From assembly GCF_005116505.1 (NCBI RefSeq), contig NZ_SWBR01000001.1, positions 124,001 through 188,000 of the forward strand: a DNA stretch of 64,000 nucleotides. The letters run 5' to 3'. Each line of letters starts with the position of its first letter. Within the stretch, counting starts at the first letter, position 1. Positions 27,081 to 34,457 of the stretch are shown here, in pieces. This stretch comes from Pedobacter polaris. Its GTDB lineage: Bacteria > Bacteroidota > Bacteroidia > Sphingobacteriales > Sphingobacteriaceae. The notes under the pieces are model-generated. The model had not been told where the DNA came from, searched no databases, and saw only the letters and a program-made list of their open reading frames with translations. The translations under genes were made by a program, and so were the position numbers.

Positions 27081-27200
27081 TAGCAGCAATAGCCCTCGTC
27101 CCTAAACCTTATTGGAGCGGTATCCTTTGAGCTCTTGCGAAAAGATTTAGCGGAAAGAAGGGCCATCCTATAATAGTAGCACCCCCACTGCTTTTTTTTA
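27081..27200. repeat. purine-rich intergenic stretch, weakly related to the 62-bp repeat
   Basis: The sequence includes GAGCTCTTGCGAAAAGATTTAGCGGAAAGAAGGGCC, whose short blocks (AGCTCTTG, GAAAAG, GCGGAAAG) echo the repeats at 1009 and 54269. The match is only partial. No frame or RNA gene is visible in this part of the spacer. Confidence 0.3.
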
Positions 27201-27336
27201 AAAAATTACAAACTTTTTCTTAAAATTAAGCTTTTGATTATGTGAGCTTTAGGGCATTTAAAAAGCAAACATAAAATTGGTGCTGTGGAATTGGTATGAT
27301 TTTTACATCTAAACTAAACACACAAAAAGAAAATAT

Positions 27337-28032
27337 ATGAAAAATTTAATAACACTAGCCTTCGTTGCCTTATTTAGTGTAAGTGCCATGGCTCAACAAG
27401 TAGATTTAAGAAAGAAGATTAATGTAAGTGGTTCAGCAGAAACTGAAGTTACACCAGACATTATCTACATCGGTATTTCTTTAAAAGAATATTTGAAAGA
27501 CAATAACAGTAAAAAAAGAGTAGAGATTACAGAATTAGAAAATCAACTTTATAATGCTGTTTTAAAAGCTGGAATTGCAAAAGAAGATTTGATGATCAAC
27601 AATGTATCAAGCTACAACTATGCTACGGAAAAAAAGAAAAACCCTGATTTTTTAGCAAGCAAACAATACCGATTAAAAGTGAGCGATCTTAACAAGTTTA
27701 ATGAAATTATGGGCGCCATTGACGTTAAAGGAATTGCAAGCACAAACATTGAAAGCTATGATTATAGCAAAATGGAAACACTAAAAAAAGAGCTTAAAAT
27801 TAAAGCTTTATTAGCAGCAAGAGATAAAGCAACCTATATGGTTACTGCACTTGGTGAAAAGCTTGGTGGAGTAATTGAAATACAAGATGGTGGCGACAAT
27901 GTAGTACAACCTGTATACAGAAACTACATGTTGAAAGCAGAAATGGCTGATGCTGTTGCTGCTGCTCCAGAAATTGATTTCAAAAAAATAAAGCTCAGTT
28001 TTACTGTAAACACAGTTTTTGAGATTAAATAA
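27337..28032 (+). CDS. SIMPL domain (DUF541) periplasmic protein
   Basis: The 231-residue protein has a signal peptide (ending AMAQQ) and one SIMPL/DUF541 domain: INVSGSAETEVTPDIIYIGISLKEYLKDN, ELENQLYNAVLKAGIAKEDLMINNVSSYNY, then KALLAARDKATYMVTALGEKLGGVIEIQDGG. Family members (E. coli YggE) are periplasmic and reported to lessen oxidative stress; the biochemical action is unclear. It ends with a strong intrinsic terminator, and a possible promoter TTGG (27277) and TATGATTT (27295) lies upstream. It is transcribed alone. Confidence 0.9.
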   Translation: MKNLITLAFVALFSVSAMAQQVDLRKKINVSGSAETEVTPDIIYIGISLKEYLKDNNSKKRVEITELENQLYNAVLKAGIAKEDLMINNVSSYNYATEKKKNPDFLASKQYRLKVSDLNKFNEIMGAIDVKGIASTNIESYDYSKMETLKKELKIKALLAARDKATYMVTALGEKLGGVIEIQDGGDNVVQPVYRNYMLKAEMADAVAAAPEIDFKKIKLSFTVNTVFEIK

Positions 28033-28064
28033 CCAATTAATAAAAATTAAATTACATTTTTAAG

Positions 28065-28092
28065 ACCTACCAAACTTCTTGGTAGGTTTTTT
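28065..28092 (+). terminator. intrinsic terminator of the SIMPL gene
   Basis: ACCTACCAA-ACTTC-TTGGTAGGT is a perfect 9-bp stem followed by TTTTTTG, about 32 bases past the stop. Confidence 0.9.
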
Positions 28093-28129
28093 GTTTATAC
28101 ATCAATAATTAACCTTAACTAAAAATAAC

Positions 28130-28441
28130 ATGAAAAAATTTATCTACTCTTTAGTCCTAATCTTTACGTTAGCAATTGGTACTAATACCGTTATGGCAGC
28201 TGACAAAGTTGAGCCAAAAACAGAGCTTACAGCTGAGCAAAGAGCTCAATTTGACAAAATCGTAAACAGAGTTGAAGAAATCCGTAACATGGATAAATCT
28301 AACTTAACTAGAGTAGAGAAAAAAGCTTTACGTAAAGAGTTAAGAGAAATGAAAGATAAAGCCCGTGCTTTGTCTGGAGGCGTTTATTTATCTGTTGGCG
28401 CTATCATTGTCATCATCTTATTATTGATCTTAATTTTATAA
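28130..28441 (+). CDS. small secreted membrane-anchored protein, Bacteroidota type
   Basis: The 103-residue protein has a signal peptide ending VMAA, then a charged helical segment (AEQRAQFDKIVNRVEEIRNMDKSNLTRVEKKALRKELREMKDK, about 38-80), a GGVYLSVGAIIVIILLLILIL C-terminal membrane helix. This combination, with the GG(V/I)YLSVGAIII helix, is common in Bacteroidota and unnamed in function. It would sit in the inner membrane with a periplasmic helix. It is flanked by two strong terminators, so it is its own transcription unit. Confidence 0.75.
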   Translation: MKKFIYSLVLIFTLAIGTNTVMAADKVEPKTELTAEQRAQFDKIVNRVEEIRNMDKSNLTRVEKKALRKELREMKDKARALSGGVYLSVGAIIVIILLLILIL

Positions 28442-28467
28442 GAAAACACAATCCTATCATAAGAAAA

Positions 28468-28497
28468 GGCCCTCGAATAAATTTCGAGGGCCTTTTT
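28468..28497 (+). terminator. intrinsic terminator of the 103-residue membrane protein gene
   Basis: GGCCCTCGAA-TAAA-TTTCGAGGGCC with a GC-rich stem followed by five T. Confidence 0.9.
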
Positions 28498-28513
28498 CGT
28501 TTAATATGTGTCC

Positions 28514-28596
28514 CGTCATACCCAACTGGATTGTGTATCTTAATGCTTAATGTTATTTTGTATCGCTTTAAGATTCCCGCTTTTGCGGGAATGACG
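28514..28596. repeat. 83-bp element with CGTCATnCCC inverted ends
   Basis: CGTCATACCC (28514-28523) and GGGAATGACG (28587-28596) frame a centre with AACTGGATTGTGTATC and ATTCCCGCTTTTGCGGGAAT, matching the layout of 26976-27068. It sits between two convergent units. Confidence 0.8.
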
Positions 28597-28603
28597 ATTC
28601 AGA

Positions 28604-29875
28604 TTAATCAATTATATCAAACCCTGTATATTTCCTCAATACCTCTGGGATAACAATTCCATTTTCAGTTTGATAATTTTCTAAAATTGAGGCTACGATA
28701 CGTGGTAATGCCAAAGCACTTCCATTTAAAGTGTGTGCCAATTGAGTTTTACCTTCTTTACCTTTAAAACGTAGTTTTAATCTGTTACTCTGGTAAGTTT
28801 CGAAATTTGAAACTGAAGATACTTCTAACCAACGTTGTTGAGCAGCACTCCAAACCTCCATATCGTAAGTCATGGCAGCAGTAAAGCCCATATCACCACC
28901 ACATAAACGCAAAACGCGATAATGCAAGCCTAGTTCTTGTAACAACGATTGAACGTAAGCACTCATACCTTCTAAAATCTCATAAGATTGATCTGGATGA
29001 GCAATCTGCACTACTTCTACTTTGTCAAATTGATGAAGACGATTTAAACCACGAACATGCGCTCCATAAGACCCGGCTTCACGACGAAAGCATGGTGTAT
29101 AAGCTGTGTTTTTAATAGGTAGCTCTTCTTCTTTTAAAATTACATCACGGTATAAGTTAGTAACCGGAACTTCAGCAGTTGGAATTAAATACAAATCATC
29201 AACTGTAGAATGATACATCTGCCCTTCTTTATCTGGCAATTGGCCCGTTCCAAATCCTGAGGCTGCATTTACCATGTGAGGCACTTGCATTTCTTTATAA
29301 CCAGCAGCCGTTGCATGATCTAAAAAGAAATTGATTAAAGCACGCTGTAAACGGGCACCTTTCCCCTTATAAACAGGAAAACCGGCACCAGTTATTTTTA
29401 CACCAAGTTCGAAATCAATAATATCATACTTAGCTGCTAATTCCCAGTGAGGTTTAGCCTCAATTGGTAATTGAGCTGGCTCTCCATGTGTTAAAACTAC
29501 TTCATTTTCTTCGGGTGTTGCACCAGTTTTTACCAAATGATGAGGCAGATTTGGCAATTGAACCACTAAGTTATGCTGATTTGTTTCTAAATCATTTAGC
29601 TTTTCGGTAAGTGTTTTAATATTTTCTTTGTGAGTAGATGTTTGCGCCTTAATTGCTTCAGCTTCATCCTTTTTCCCACTACGCATCAGTTCACCAATCT
29701 GTTTAGCCGCAGCGTTAGCTTCTGCAGAAATATTATCTAACGAAGTTTGAGTTTGGCGACGTTCTTCATCTATGGAAATGATTTGGGCTACCAATTCAGG
29801 TTGTTTAAAATTACGCACACTTAAGCGCTCTAAAACTTTCTCTCTATTTTCGCGGATATAGTTAACTTGCAGCAT
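28604..29875 (-). CDS. serS: seryl-tRNA synthetase
   Basis: The 423-residue class II enzyme starts with the long antiparallel coiled-coil arm that holds tRNA-Ser (about 28-105). Motif 2 is CFRREAGSYGAHVRGLNRLHQFDKVE with the ATP-binding Arg residues, and motif 3 includes TLNGSALALPRIVASILENYQ. GDMGFTAAMTYDMEVW is the serine-site region. It charges tRNA-Ser, and tRNA-Sec where present. The gene is a single minus-strand unit, divergent from rsmI across a repeat-filled 110-bp spacer. Confidence 0.97.
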   Translation of the reverse strand: MLQVNYIRENREKVLERLSVRNFKQPELVAQIISIDEERRQTQTSLDNISAEANAAAKQIGELMRSGKKDEAEAIKAQTSTHKENIKTLTEKLNDLETNQHNLVVQLPNLPHHLVKTGATPEENEVVLTHGEPAQLPIEAKPHWELAAKYDIIDFELGVKITGAGFPVYKGKGARLQRALINFFLDHATAAGYKEMQVPHMVNAASGFGTGQLPDKEGQMYHSTVDDLYLIPTAEVPVTNLYRDVILKEEELPIKNTAYTPCFRREAGSYGAHVRGLNRLHQFDKVEVVQIAHPDQSYEILEGMSAYVQSLLQELGLHYRVLRLCGGDMGFTAAMTYDMEVWSAAQQRWLEVSSVSNFETYQSNRLKLRFKGKEGKTQLAHTLNGSALALPRIVASILENYQTENGIVIPEVLRKYTGFDIID

Positions 29876-29947
29876 TATTATATTTTTTTACAAAGATAGC
29901 AAGAGTTTTCAGTTTTCAGTTTGGAGTTTTCAATCGTAATTCTCAAT

Positions 29948-29984
29948 CTTGATACTTGATACTTGATACTTGATACTTGATACT
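29948..29984. repeat. five tandem heptads CTTGATA
   Basis: CTTGATA is repeated five times exactly (29948-29982) and runs into the ATG of rsmI at 29985. Just upstream, AGTTTTCAGTTTTCAGTTTGG is a second, diverged run. Similar heptad runs occur at 39603, 52556 and 54927. Confidence 0.9.
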
Positions 29985-30725
29985 ATGACAGGAAAACTAT
30001 ATCTCGTACCTACTCCCATTGGAAATTTAGAGGACATGACCTTTAGGGCTATCCGTATTTTAAAAGAAGCGGATGTAATTTTGGCTGAAGATACCCGAAC
30101 AAGCGCACCAATGCTTAAGCACTTTGGCATTGATAAAAAAGCATATTCTCATCACCAACATAACGAACATAAGGCAACTTCAGAAATCATCAAATTCTTA
30201 AAAGAGGGCAAAAATGTAGCGTTAGTTTCCGACGCAGGCACTCCAGCTATCTCAGACCCCGGCTTTTTTTTAGTTCGGGAAGCTTTAAAAAATGAAATCG
30301 AGGTAAATTGTTTACCAGGAGCAACTGCTTTCGTTCCAGCTTTGGTTAATTCTGGTTTACCAAGTGATCAGTTTGTTTTTGAAGGATTTCTTCCTGTTAA
30401 AAAAGGGAGGCAAACACGTTTAAAATTATTGGCAGATGAAGAGCGAACGATGATTTTTTACGAAAGCCCGCATCGATTATTAAAAACCTTGGAAGAATTT
30501 GCTGAATTTTTAGGAGAAGATAGACAAGCGTCTGTGAGTAGAGAATTAACAAAAATTTACGAAGAGACTGTTCGTGGCACAATTATAGAAATAAAATCAC
30601 ATTTTGAAAACAATATATTAAAAGGAGAATTCGTAATTTGTGTTGCTGGAAAAATGGCGAGCAAGGATAAAGGACAAAAGAATAAGGACAAATACAAACA
30701 AGAAAAAAATGATTTCAATAGATAG
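29985..30725 (+). CDS. rsmI: 16S rRNA (cytidine(1402)-2'-O)-methyltransferase
   Basis: With the ATG at 29985 (MTGKLYLVPTPIGNLEDMTFRAIRIL) the protein has 246 residues. It has the tetrapyrrole methylase fold: TPIGNLEDMTFRAI, EDTRTSAPMLKHF, VALVSDAGTPAISDPGF (SAM site), CLPGATAFVPALVNSGL and FYESPHRL. RsmI methylates C1402 of 16S rRNA on the ribose. An in-frame ATG five codons upstream lies inside the heptad repeat and is a poor start. The 3' end overlaps the next gene by 17 bases. The basic tail KDKGQKNKDKYKQEKN is unusual but at the overlap. Confidence 0.95.
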   Translation: MTGKLYLVPTPIGNLEDMTFRAIRILKEADVILAEDTRTSAPMLKHFGIDKKAYSHHQHNEHKATSEIIKFLKEGKNVALVSDAGTPAISDPGFFLVREALKNEIEVNCLPGATAFVPALVNSGLPSDQFVFEGFLPVKKGRQTRLKLLADEERTMIFYESPHRLLKTLEEFAEFLGEDRQASVSRELTKIYEETVRGTIIEIKSHFENNILKGEFVICVAGKMASKDKGQKNKDKYKQEKNDFNR

Positions 30726-31347
30726 ATTTTTAAGTGACGAGCAAGACCCAAAAGCAGTAGAAAAAGTAATTGGGAAATTAAATGATTTATTAACCACAGG
30801 TGAAGAACTTTTATACTTAGCTGTACAAAAAAAACCTGCGGTAAACTTGTTGCCAGATAGCATTGCTATAAGCAATAAACGTATTTTTTATTGTGAGCCG
30901 GGAAATTTAGGCTTAACTATGAATTTTAAAGACATTTCTTGGAAAAACATTAAAGAAGTGTCTTTTAAGGAAGAATTTTTTGGCTCTAAATTCATTTGTG
31001 TACCACAACATGGTGAAAATATTGTAACAGAATTTATTCCAAAAATACAAGCTAGAAAATTACATCAAGCTGCTAACGAACAATTAGAAGGTTACAAAGA
31101 GATGCTTCGTCAGCAATTGCTAGAAGAAAATAGAGCATCTGCTGTCAATATTCCACTGCCTACTCAAAGTGTATTTCAATCTCCAATTGAAATTGAAGAA
31201 GCTGTTATTGTTCCTCAATCACAAATTGAAGAGTCAGAAGATGAAGCAACTTTAAAATTGAGAAAGCTAAAAACGCTTTATGATAAACAATTAATTACTC
31301 AAGAAGAATACGAAAATAAAAAATCTGCAATTTTAGATAGTTTGTAA
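30709..31347 (+). CDS. PH-like domain protein with C-terminal SHOCT motif
   Basis: Taking the ATG at 30709 (MISIDRFLSDEQDPKAVEK) gives 212 residues. Residues about 20-140 form a bacterial PH-like beta fold (GEELLYLAVQKKPAVNLLPDSIAISNKRIFYCEPGN...ISWKNIKEVSFKEEFFGSKFICVP). The end, EATLKLRKLKTLYDKQLITQEEYENKKSAILDSL, is the SHOCT motif (short C-terminal helix pair). The function of these proteins is not known; SHOCT is often linked to oligomerisation. It overlaps rsmI by 17 bases and is likely co-transcribed. Confidence 0.85.
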   Translation: MISIDRFLSDEQDPKAVEKVIGKLNDLLTTGEELLYLAVQKKPAVNLLPDSIAISNKRIFYCEPGNLGLTMNFKDISWKNIKEVSFKEEFFGSKFICVPQHGENIVTEFIPKIQARKLHQAANEQLEGYKEMLRQQLLEENRASAVNIPLPTQSVFQSPIEIEEAVIVPQSQIEESEDEATLKLRKLKTLYDKQLITQEEYENKKSAILDSL

Positions 31348-31360
31348 TCTTATTAAGTTT

Positions 31361-31417
31361 TGTCACGTTGAGCCTGTCGAAACGCAATTAATTCCTTTCG
31401 ACAGGCTCAGGATGACA
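31361..31417. repeat. inverted repeat with CTGTCGAAA arms
   Basis: The arms TGTCACGTTGAGCCTGTCGA and TCGACAGGCTCAGGATGACA (31361-31380 and 31398-31417), continuing AA/TT inward, pair in about 19 of 22 positions. It is the fullest copy in this window of a family also seen at 26345 and 42969. It sits between the PH-SHOCT gene and lnt. Confidence 0.8.
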
Positions 31418-31446
31418 ATTCAATTCAGCATGACGACAACATAACA

Positions 31447-33069
31447 ATGAATAAAAAACAAACTTATCTTCTAGCGTTACTAAGTGCATTTTTAATGTGG
31501 TTGGCTTGGCCACCTCATATTTGGCTGGCCCCATTGTTATTAGTTGGCCTAGTCCCTTTATTTATTGCATTAGATAATATCATCACCCAAAACCAAAAGA
31601 AAACTGGTAAACGTATTTTTCTAACAGCCGGCTTAACTTTTTTGGTATGGAATACGGCTTCAATCTATTGGGTATTTAATGCTGTTAGTGCATTTAATGA
31701 TGGAGTAACCGGAACAATTGTAGCTTTTTTTGTTTCACTTATTCCATACGGTCTAGGTGCCTTACTAATGACTTTTGCTTTCTGGTTGTACTATAGATTA
31801 AAATCTAAAGTATCGCCAATAGTTGCTTATGTTGGCCTCATTTGTTTTTATGTGTCAATGGAATACCTTCATGAAAGTTGGGATCTAGCTTTTCCATGGA
31901 TGACTTTAGGCAATGGTTTCGCCGGCATGCACCAATTGGCACAATGGTATGAATACACTGGTGTTTATGGTGGTTCTGTATGGATTTTATTAAGCAATAT
32001 TTTAGCTTTCGAAGTTTACAAAACTTGGATTAAAAAAGAGTCAAAACCTATTAAATCGATTACTTATTGGCTTTTAGCTGTATCAGTACCTATAGTATTT
32101 TCGTTATATACTTATTACAGTTATGAAGAAAAATCAGTGCCTATAAATGTAGTTACTGTTCAGCCTAATATTGATCCTTATGAGAAATATGGGAATATTT
32201 CTTCTTCAGAACAGCTTAGAATTTTAACTCATCTATCAGATTCTGTAGCCCAAGTCAATACTGAATACTTTATTTGGCCAGAAACTGCTATCCCCAGATA
32301 TGCTGATGAAAACACAATAAGAAGTAATCCAGATTTTTTACAAGCCCAACAATTTTTAAGCAAATACAAAAACGGCACATTAATTACAGGTATTGAAAGT
32401 GTTAGGTTTTATGATGATAAAAAAACAATCTCCGCAAAAGTAAATTCTAAAGGAGGATTTTATGACAATTATAACTCTGCACTACAGATTGAAAATTCTG
32501 CTGAAGTAAAATTTTACCACAAATCTAAGCTCGTTCCCGGTGCAGAAAAGCTACCATTTCCTAAAGTTTTCTCTTTCATTGCTCCAGTATTTGATAAGCT
32601 TGGGGGTAGTGTTTCTGGATGGGGTTGGCAAGAAAATCCTGATGTTTTCTATTCACAAAGTGGAGTTGGAGTTGCTCCAGTAATTTGTTATGAATCTATT
32701 TGGGGAAGTTGGGTAGCAGAATCTGTTAAAAATGGCGCCCAATTTATAGCCATTATCACCAATGATGGTTGGTGGGGCAATACATCTGGTAAAGATCAAC
32801 ATTTATTATATGCTAAGCTAAGAGCAATTGAAACTCGTAGATGGGTGGTCCGTTCTGCTAATACCGGAATTTCTGGGTTTATCAACCAGAGAGGAGACAT
32901 TACTCAAAAATCTACATGGTGGACACGAGCTGCTTTGAAACAAGATATTAATTTAAATGATACGATTACAACTTACGTAAACAATGGTGATTATTTAGCT
33001 AAAATAGCCTCCATATTAGGTTTTATTTTAGCGCTCATTATACCTTATAGAAAATGGATTAGAAAATAA
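31447..33069 (+). CDS. lnt: apolipoprotein N-acyltransferase
   Basis: The 540-residue protein has about six N-terminal membrane helices, a periplasmic carbon-nitrogen hydrolase domain and a last helix. The triad is Glu279 in FIWPETAIPR, Lys361 in HKSKLVPGAEK and Cys414 in PVICYESIWG. Lnt transfers an acyl chain to the N-terminal Cys of lipoproteins in the inner membrane. It forms an operon with a DinB-like gene (1 base downstream) and the second lspA, placing two steps of lipoprotein maturation together. All catalytic residues are present. Confidence 0.95.
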   Translation: MNKKQTYLLALLSAFLMWLAWPPHIWLAPLLLVGLVPLFIALDNIITQNQKKTGKRIFLTAGLTFLVWNTASIYWVFNAVSAFNDGVTGTIVAFFVSLIPYGLGALLMTFAFWLYYRLKSKVSPIVAYVGLICFYVSMEYLHESWDLAFPWMTLGNGFAGMHQLAQWYEYTGVYGGSVWILLSNILAFEVYKTWIKKESKPIKSITYWLLAVSVPIVFSLYTYYSYEEKSVPINVVTVQPNIDPYEKYGNISSSEQLRILTHLSDSVAQVNTEYFIWPETAIPRYADENTIRSNPDFLQAQQFLSKYKNGTLITGIESVRFYDDKKTISAKVNSKGGFYDNYNSALQIENSAEVKFYHKSKLVPGAEKLPFPKVFSFIAPVFDKLGGSVSGWGWQENPDVFYSQSGVGVAPVICYESIWGSWVAESVKNGAQFIAIITNDGWWGNTSGKDQHLLYAKLRAIETRRWVVRSANTGISGFINQRGDITQKSTWWTRAALKQDINLNDTITTYVNNGDYLAKIASILGFILALIIPYRKWIRK

Positions 33070-33070
33070 T

Positions 33071-33541
33071 ATGAAAGAATTGCTTAAACAACAATATGAA
33101 TTAGTTCTCTCTTCAAGAAATACACTTATTGAGTACCTTAAAACAATACGCAAGTCTGATTTATTAACTGAAAACAGCAGCTTTGGAAGAGGATCTATTC
33201 GTAATTTACTTGTTCATATTTGTGATACTTATGCAAGTTGGATTGGTCAAAGAGCTCTAGGAAAAGAAATTCTAATTTTTGAATTTAATAACTTTAAAAA
33301 CATTGAAGAATGTTTAGCCTACTTTAGAAGTATAGATATTTATATAGCAGACTTTATCGTTAAGTTTGAGAATGATTATAACAGACCAATCGAAATTATA
33401 AAAAATGGAGAAGTATCTCTAATTAGCCCATTAACATTATTTACTCATGTTATCACGCATGAGTTTCATCATAAGGGCCAAATCATGTCGTTAAGTAGAC
33501 ATTTAAATTATATCCCTGTAGATGCAGACATCATTCGTTAA
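33071..33541 (+). CDS. DinB/YfiT-like four-helix metal-binding protein
   Basis: The 156-residue protein has the DinB fold with a His triad: NLLVHICDTYASW and HVITHEFHHKGQIM, corresponding to His residues in helices 2 and 4. The family includes metal-dependent enzymes such as mycothiol, bacillithiol or glutathione transferases; the thiol partner is not clear here. It is cytoplasmic. The gene fits tightly between lnt (stop 1 base upstream) and lspA2 (1 base downstream), so the three are co-transcribed. A link to lipoprotein maturation is not evident. Confidence 0.85.
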   Translation: MKELLKQQYELVLSSRNTLIEYLKTIRKSDLLTENSSFGRGSIRNLLVHICDTYASWIGQRALGKEILIFEFNNFKNIEECLAYFRSIDIYIADFIVKFENDYNRPIEIIKNGEVSLISPLTLFTHVITHEFHHKGQIMSLSRHLNYIPVDADIIR

Positions 33542-33542
33542 A

Positions 33543-34046
33543 ATGAAAAATAGAAAAAACTTGCGCTTCATATTATTGCTAATTATGGTCGCCCTAAATA
33601 TTGGTTGCGATCAGGTTTCTAAAATAATAGTGAGAGACAAAATTGGATATGATGAGCAAATTAACATCATTAAAAATCATTTTATTTTAACAAAAGTAGA
33701 AAATACAGGCGCGTTCTTAAGTGCGGGCAACGACTTACCAGAAGCAGTTAGATTTATCCTTTTAAGCATTTTACCTGTTTTTGTATTAGGTTATGGGCTA
33801 TTCTATTTACTTTTTAAAAATGATTTGCCAAAAATTATGCAGATTGGTTTATGCTTTCTAATAGGCGGAGGCATAGGAAATGTAATAGACCGACTTTTAT
33901 ATGGTTCTGTTACAGACTTCTTACATATGGATTTTGGTCTATTTAGAACTGGCATTTTTAATTTAGCAGATGTTTCAATTATGATAGGAATTAGCATACT
34001 TATCATCCATTCGGTAAAGCAAAAAAACATGTTTAAACATCTATAA
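33543..34046 (+). CDS. lipoprotein signal peptidase, paralogue 2
   Basis: Starting at the ATG at 33543 (MKNRKNLRFILLLIMVALN) the protein has 167 residues and four helices. It contains GCDQVSKIIV, ENTGAFLSAG, GNVIDRLLYG, SVTDFLHMDF (Asp125) and FNLADVSIMIG (Asp143), which is the complete LspA set. Compared with the copy at 24908 it lacks the long insert between the catalytic residues. It lies in the lnt-DinB operon. Either two enzymes share work or one has a narrower substrate range. Confidence 0.92.
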   Translation: MKNRKNLRFILLLIMVALNIGCDQVSKIIVRDKIGYDEQINIIKNHFILTKVENTGAFLSAGNDLPEAVRFILLSILPVFVLGYGLFYLLFKNDLPKIMQIGLCFLIGGGIGNVIDRLLYGSVTDFLHMDFGLFRTGIFNLADVSIMIGISILIIHSVKQKNMFKHL

Positions 34047-34108
34047 ATCAATTAGTTAAATTATAATTTATTTTTTATATTTACATTTCACCTATAAAAA
34101 TTAATATA

Positions 34109-34366
34109 ATGTCAACTGAAAATCAAAAACCAGCAGAAGAAAAAGGTTTCTTCGATAACTTATCAGAAAAATTTGAAGAAATAAAAGACAAAGCGGAAGA
34201 TCAATTTGAAGTATTAAAAGATCAGGCTGAAGACAAGTGGGACGAACTAAGCGAAGAGGCAAAACAATTAGCCTTAGAAGCTAAGATTAAGCTTTCAGCA
34301 CTAAAAGACAAAGCAGAAGACAAGTGGGATGAGTTAAATGGTAATGATCCTGCAAAAGAAAGCTAA
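34109..34366 (+). CDS. small amphipathic, highly charged repeat protein
   Basis: The 85-residue protein is acidic and helical with no signal or membrane segment. An 11-residue unit close to KDKAEDKWDEL recurs (DKAEDQFEVL, DQAEDKWDEL, DKAEDKWDEL), giving a LEA-like or YtxH/CsbD-like amphipathic helix. Such proteins are often stress-linked in bacteria; that is inference. The gene has a TATATTTA sequence about 40 bases upstream and ends in a terminator hairpin, so it is its own unit. Confidence 0.75.
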   Translation: MSTENQKPAEEKGFFDNLSEKFEEIKDKAEDQFEVLKDQAEDKWDELSEEAKQLALEAKIKLSALKDKAEDKWDELNGNDPAKES

Positions 34367-34371
34367 TTAAC

Positions 34372-34400
34372 AATAAAGCCAGACTTAGTCTGGCTTTATT
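34372..34400 (+). terminator. hairpin terminator of the charged repeat protein gene
   Basis: AATAAAGCCAGAC-TTA-GTCTGGCTTTATT is a perfect 13-bp stem followed by GTTTAATGG; it can also serve the convergent nadE gene. Confidence 0.8.
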
Positions 34401-34457
34401 GTTTAATGGTAATTTCTAAAAAATATTCTCTACAAATATGTTAAAGTAACGCTAAGA

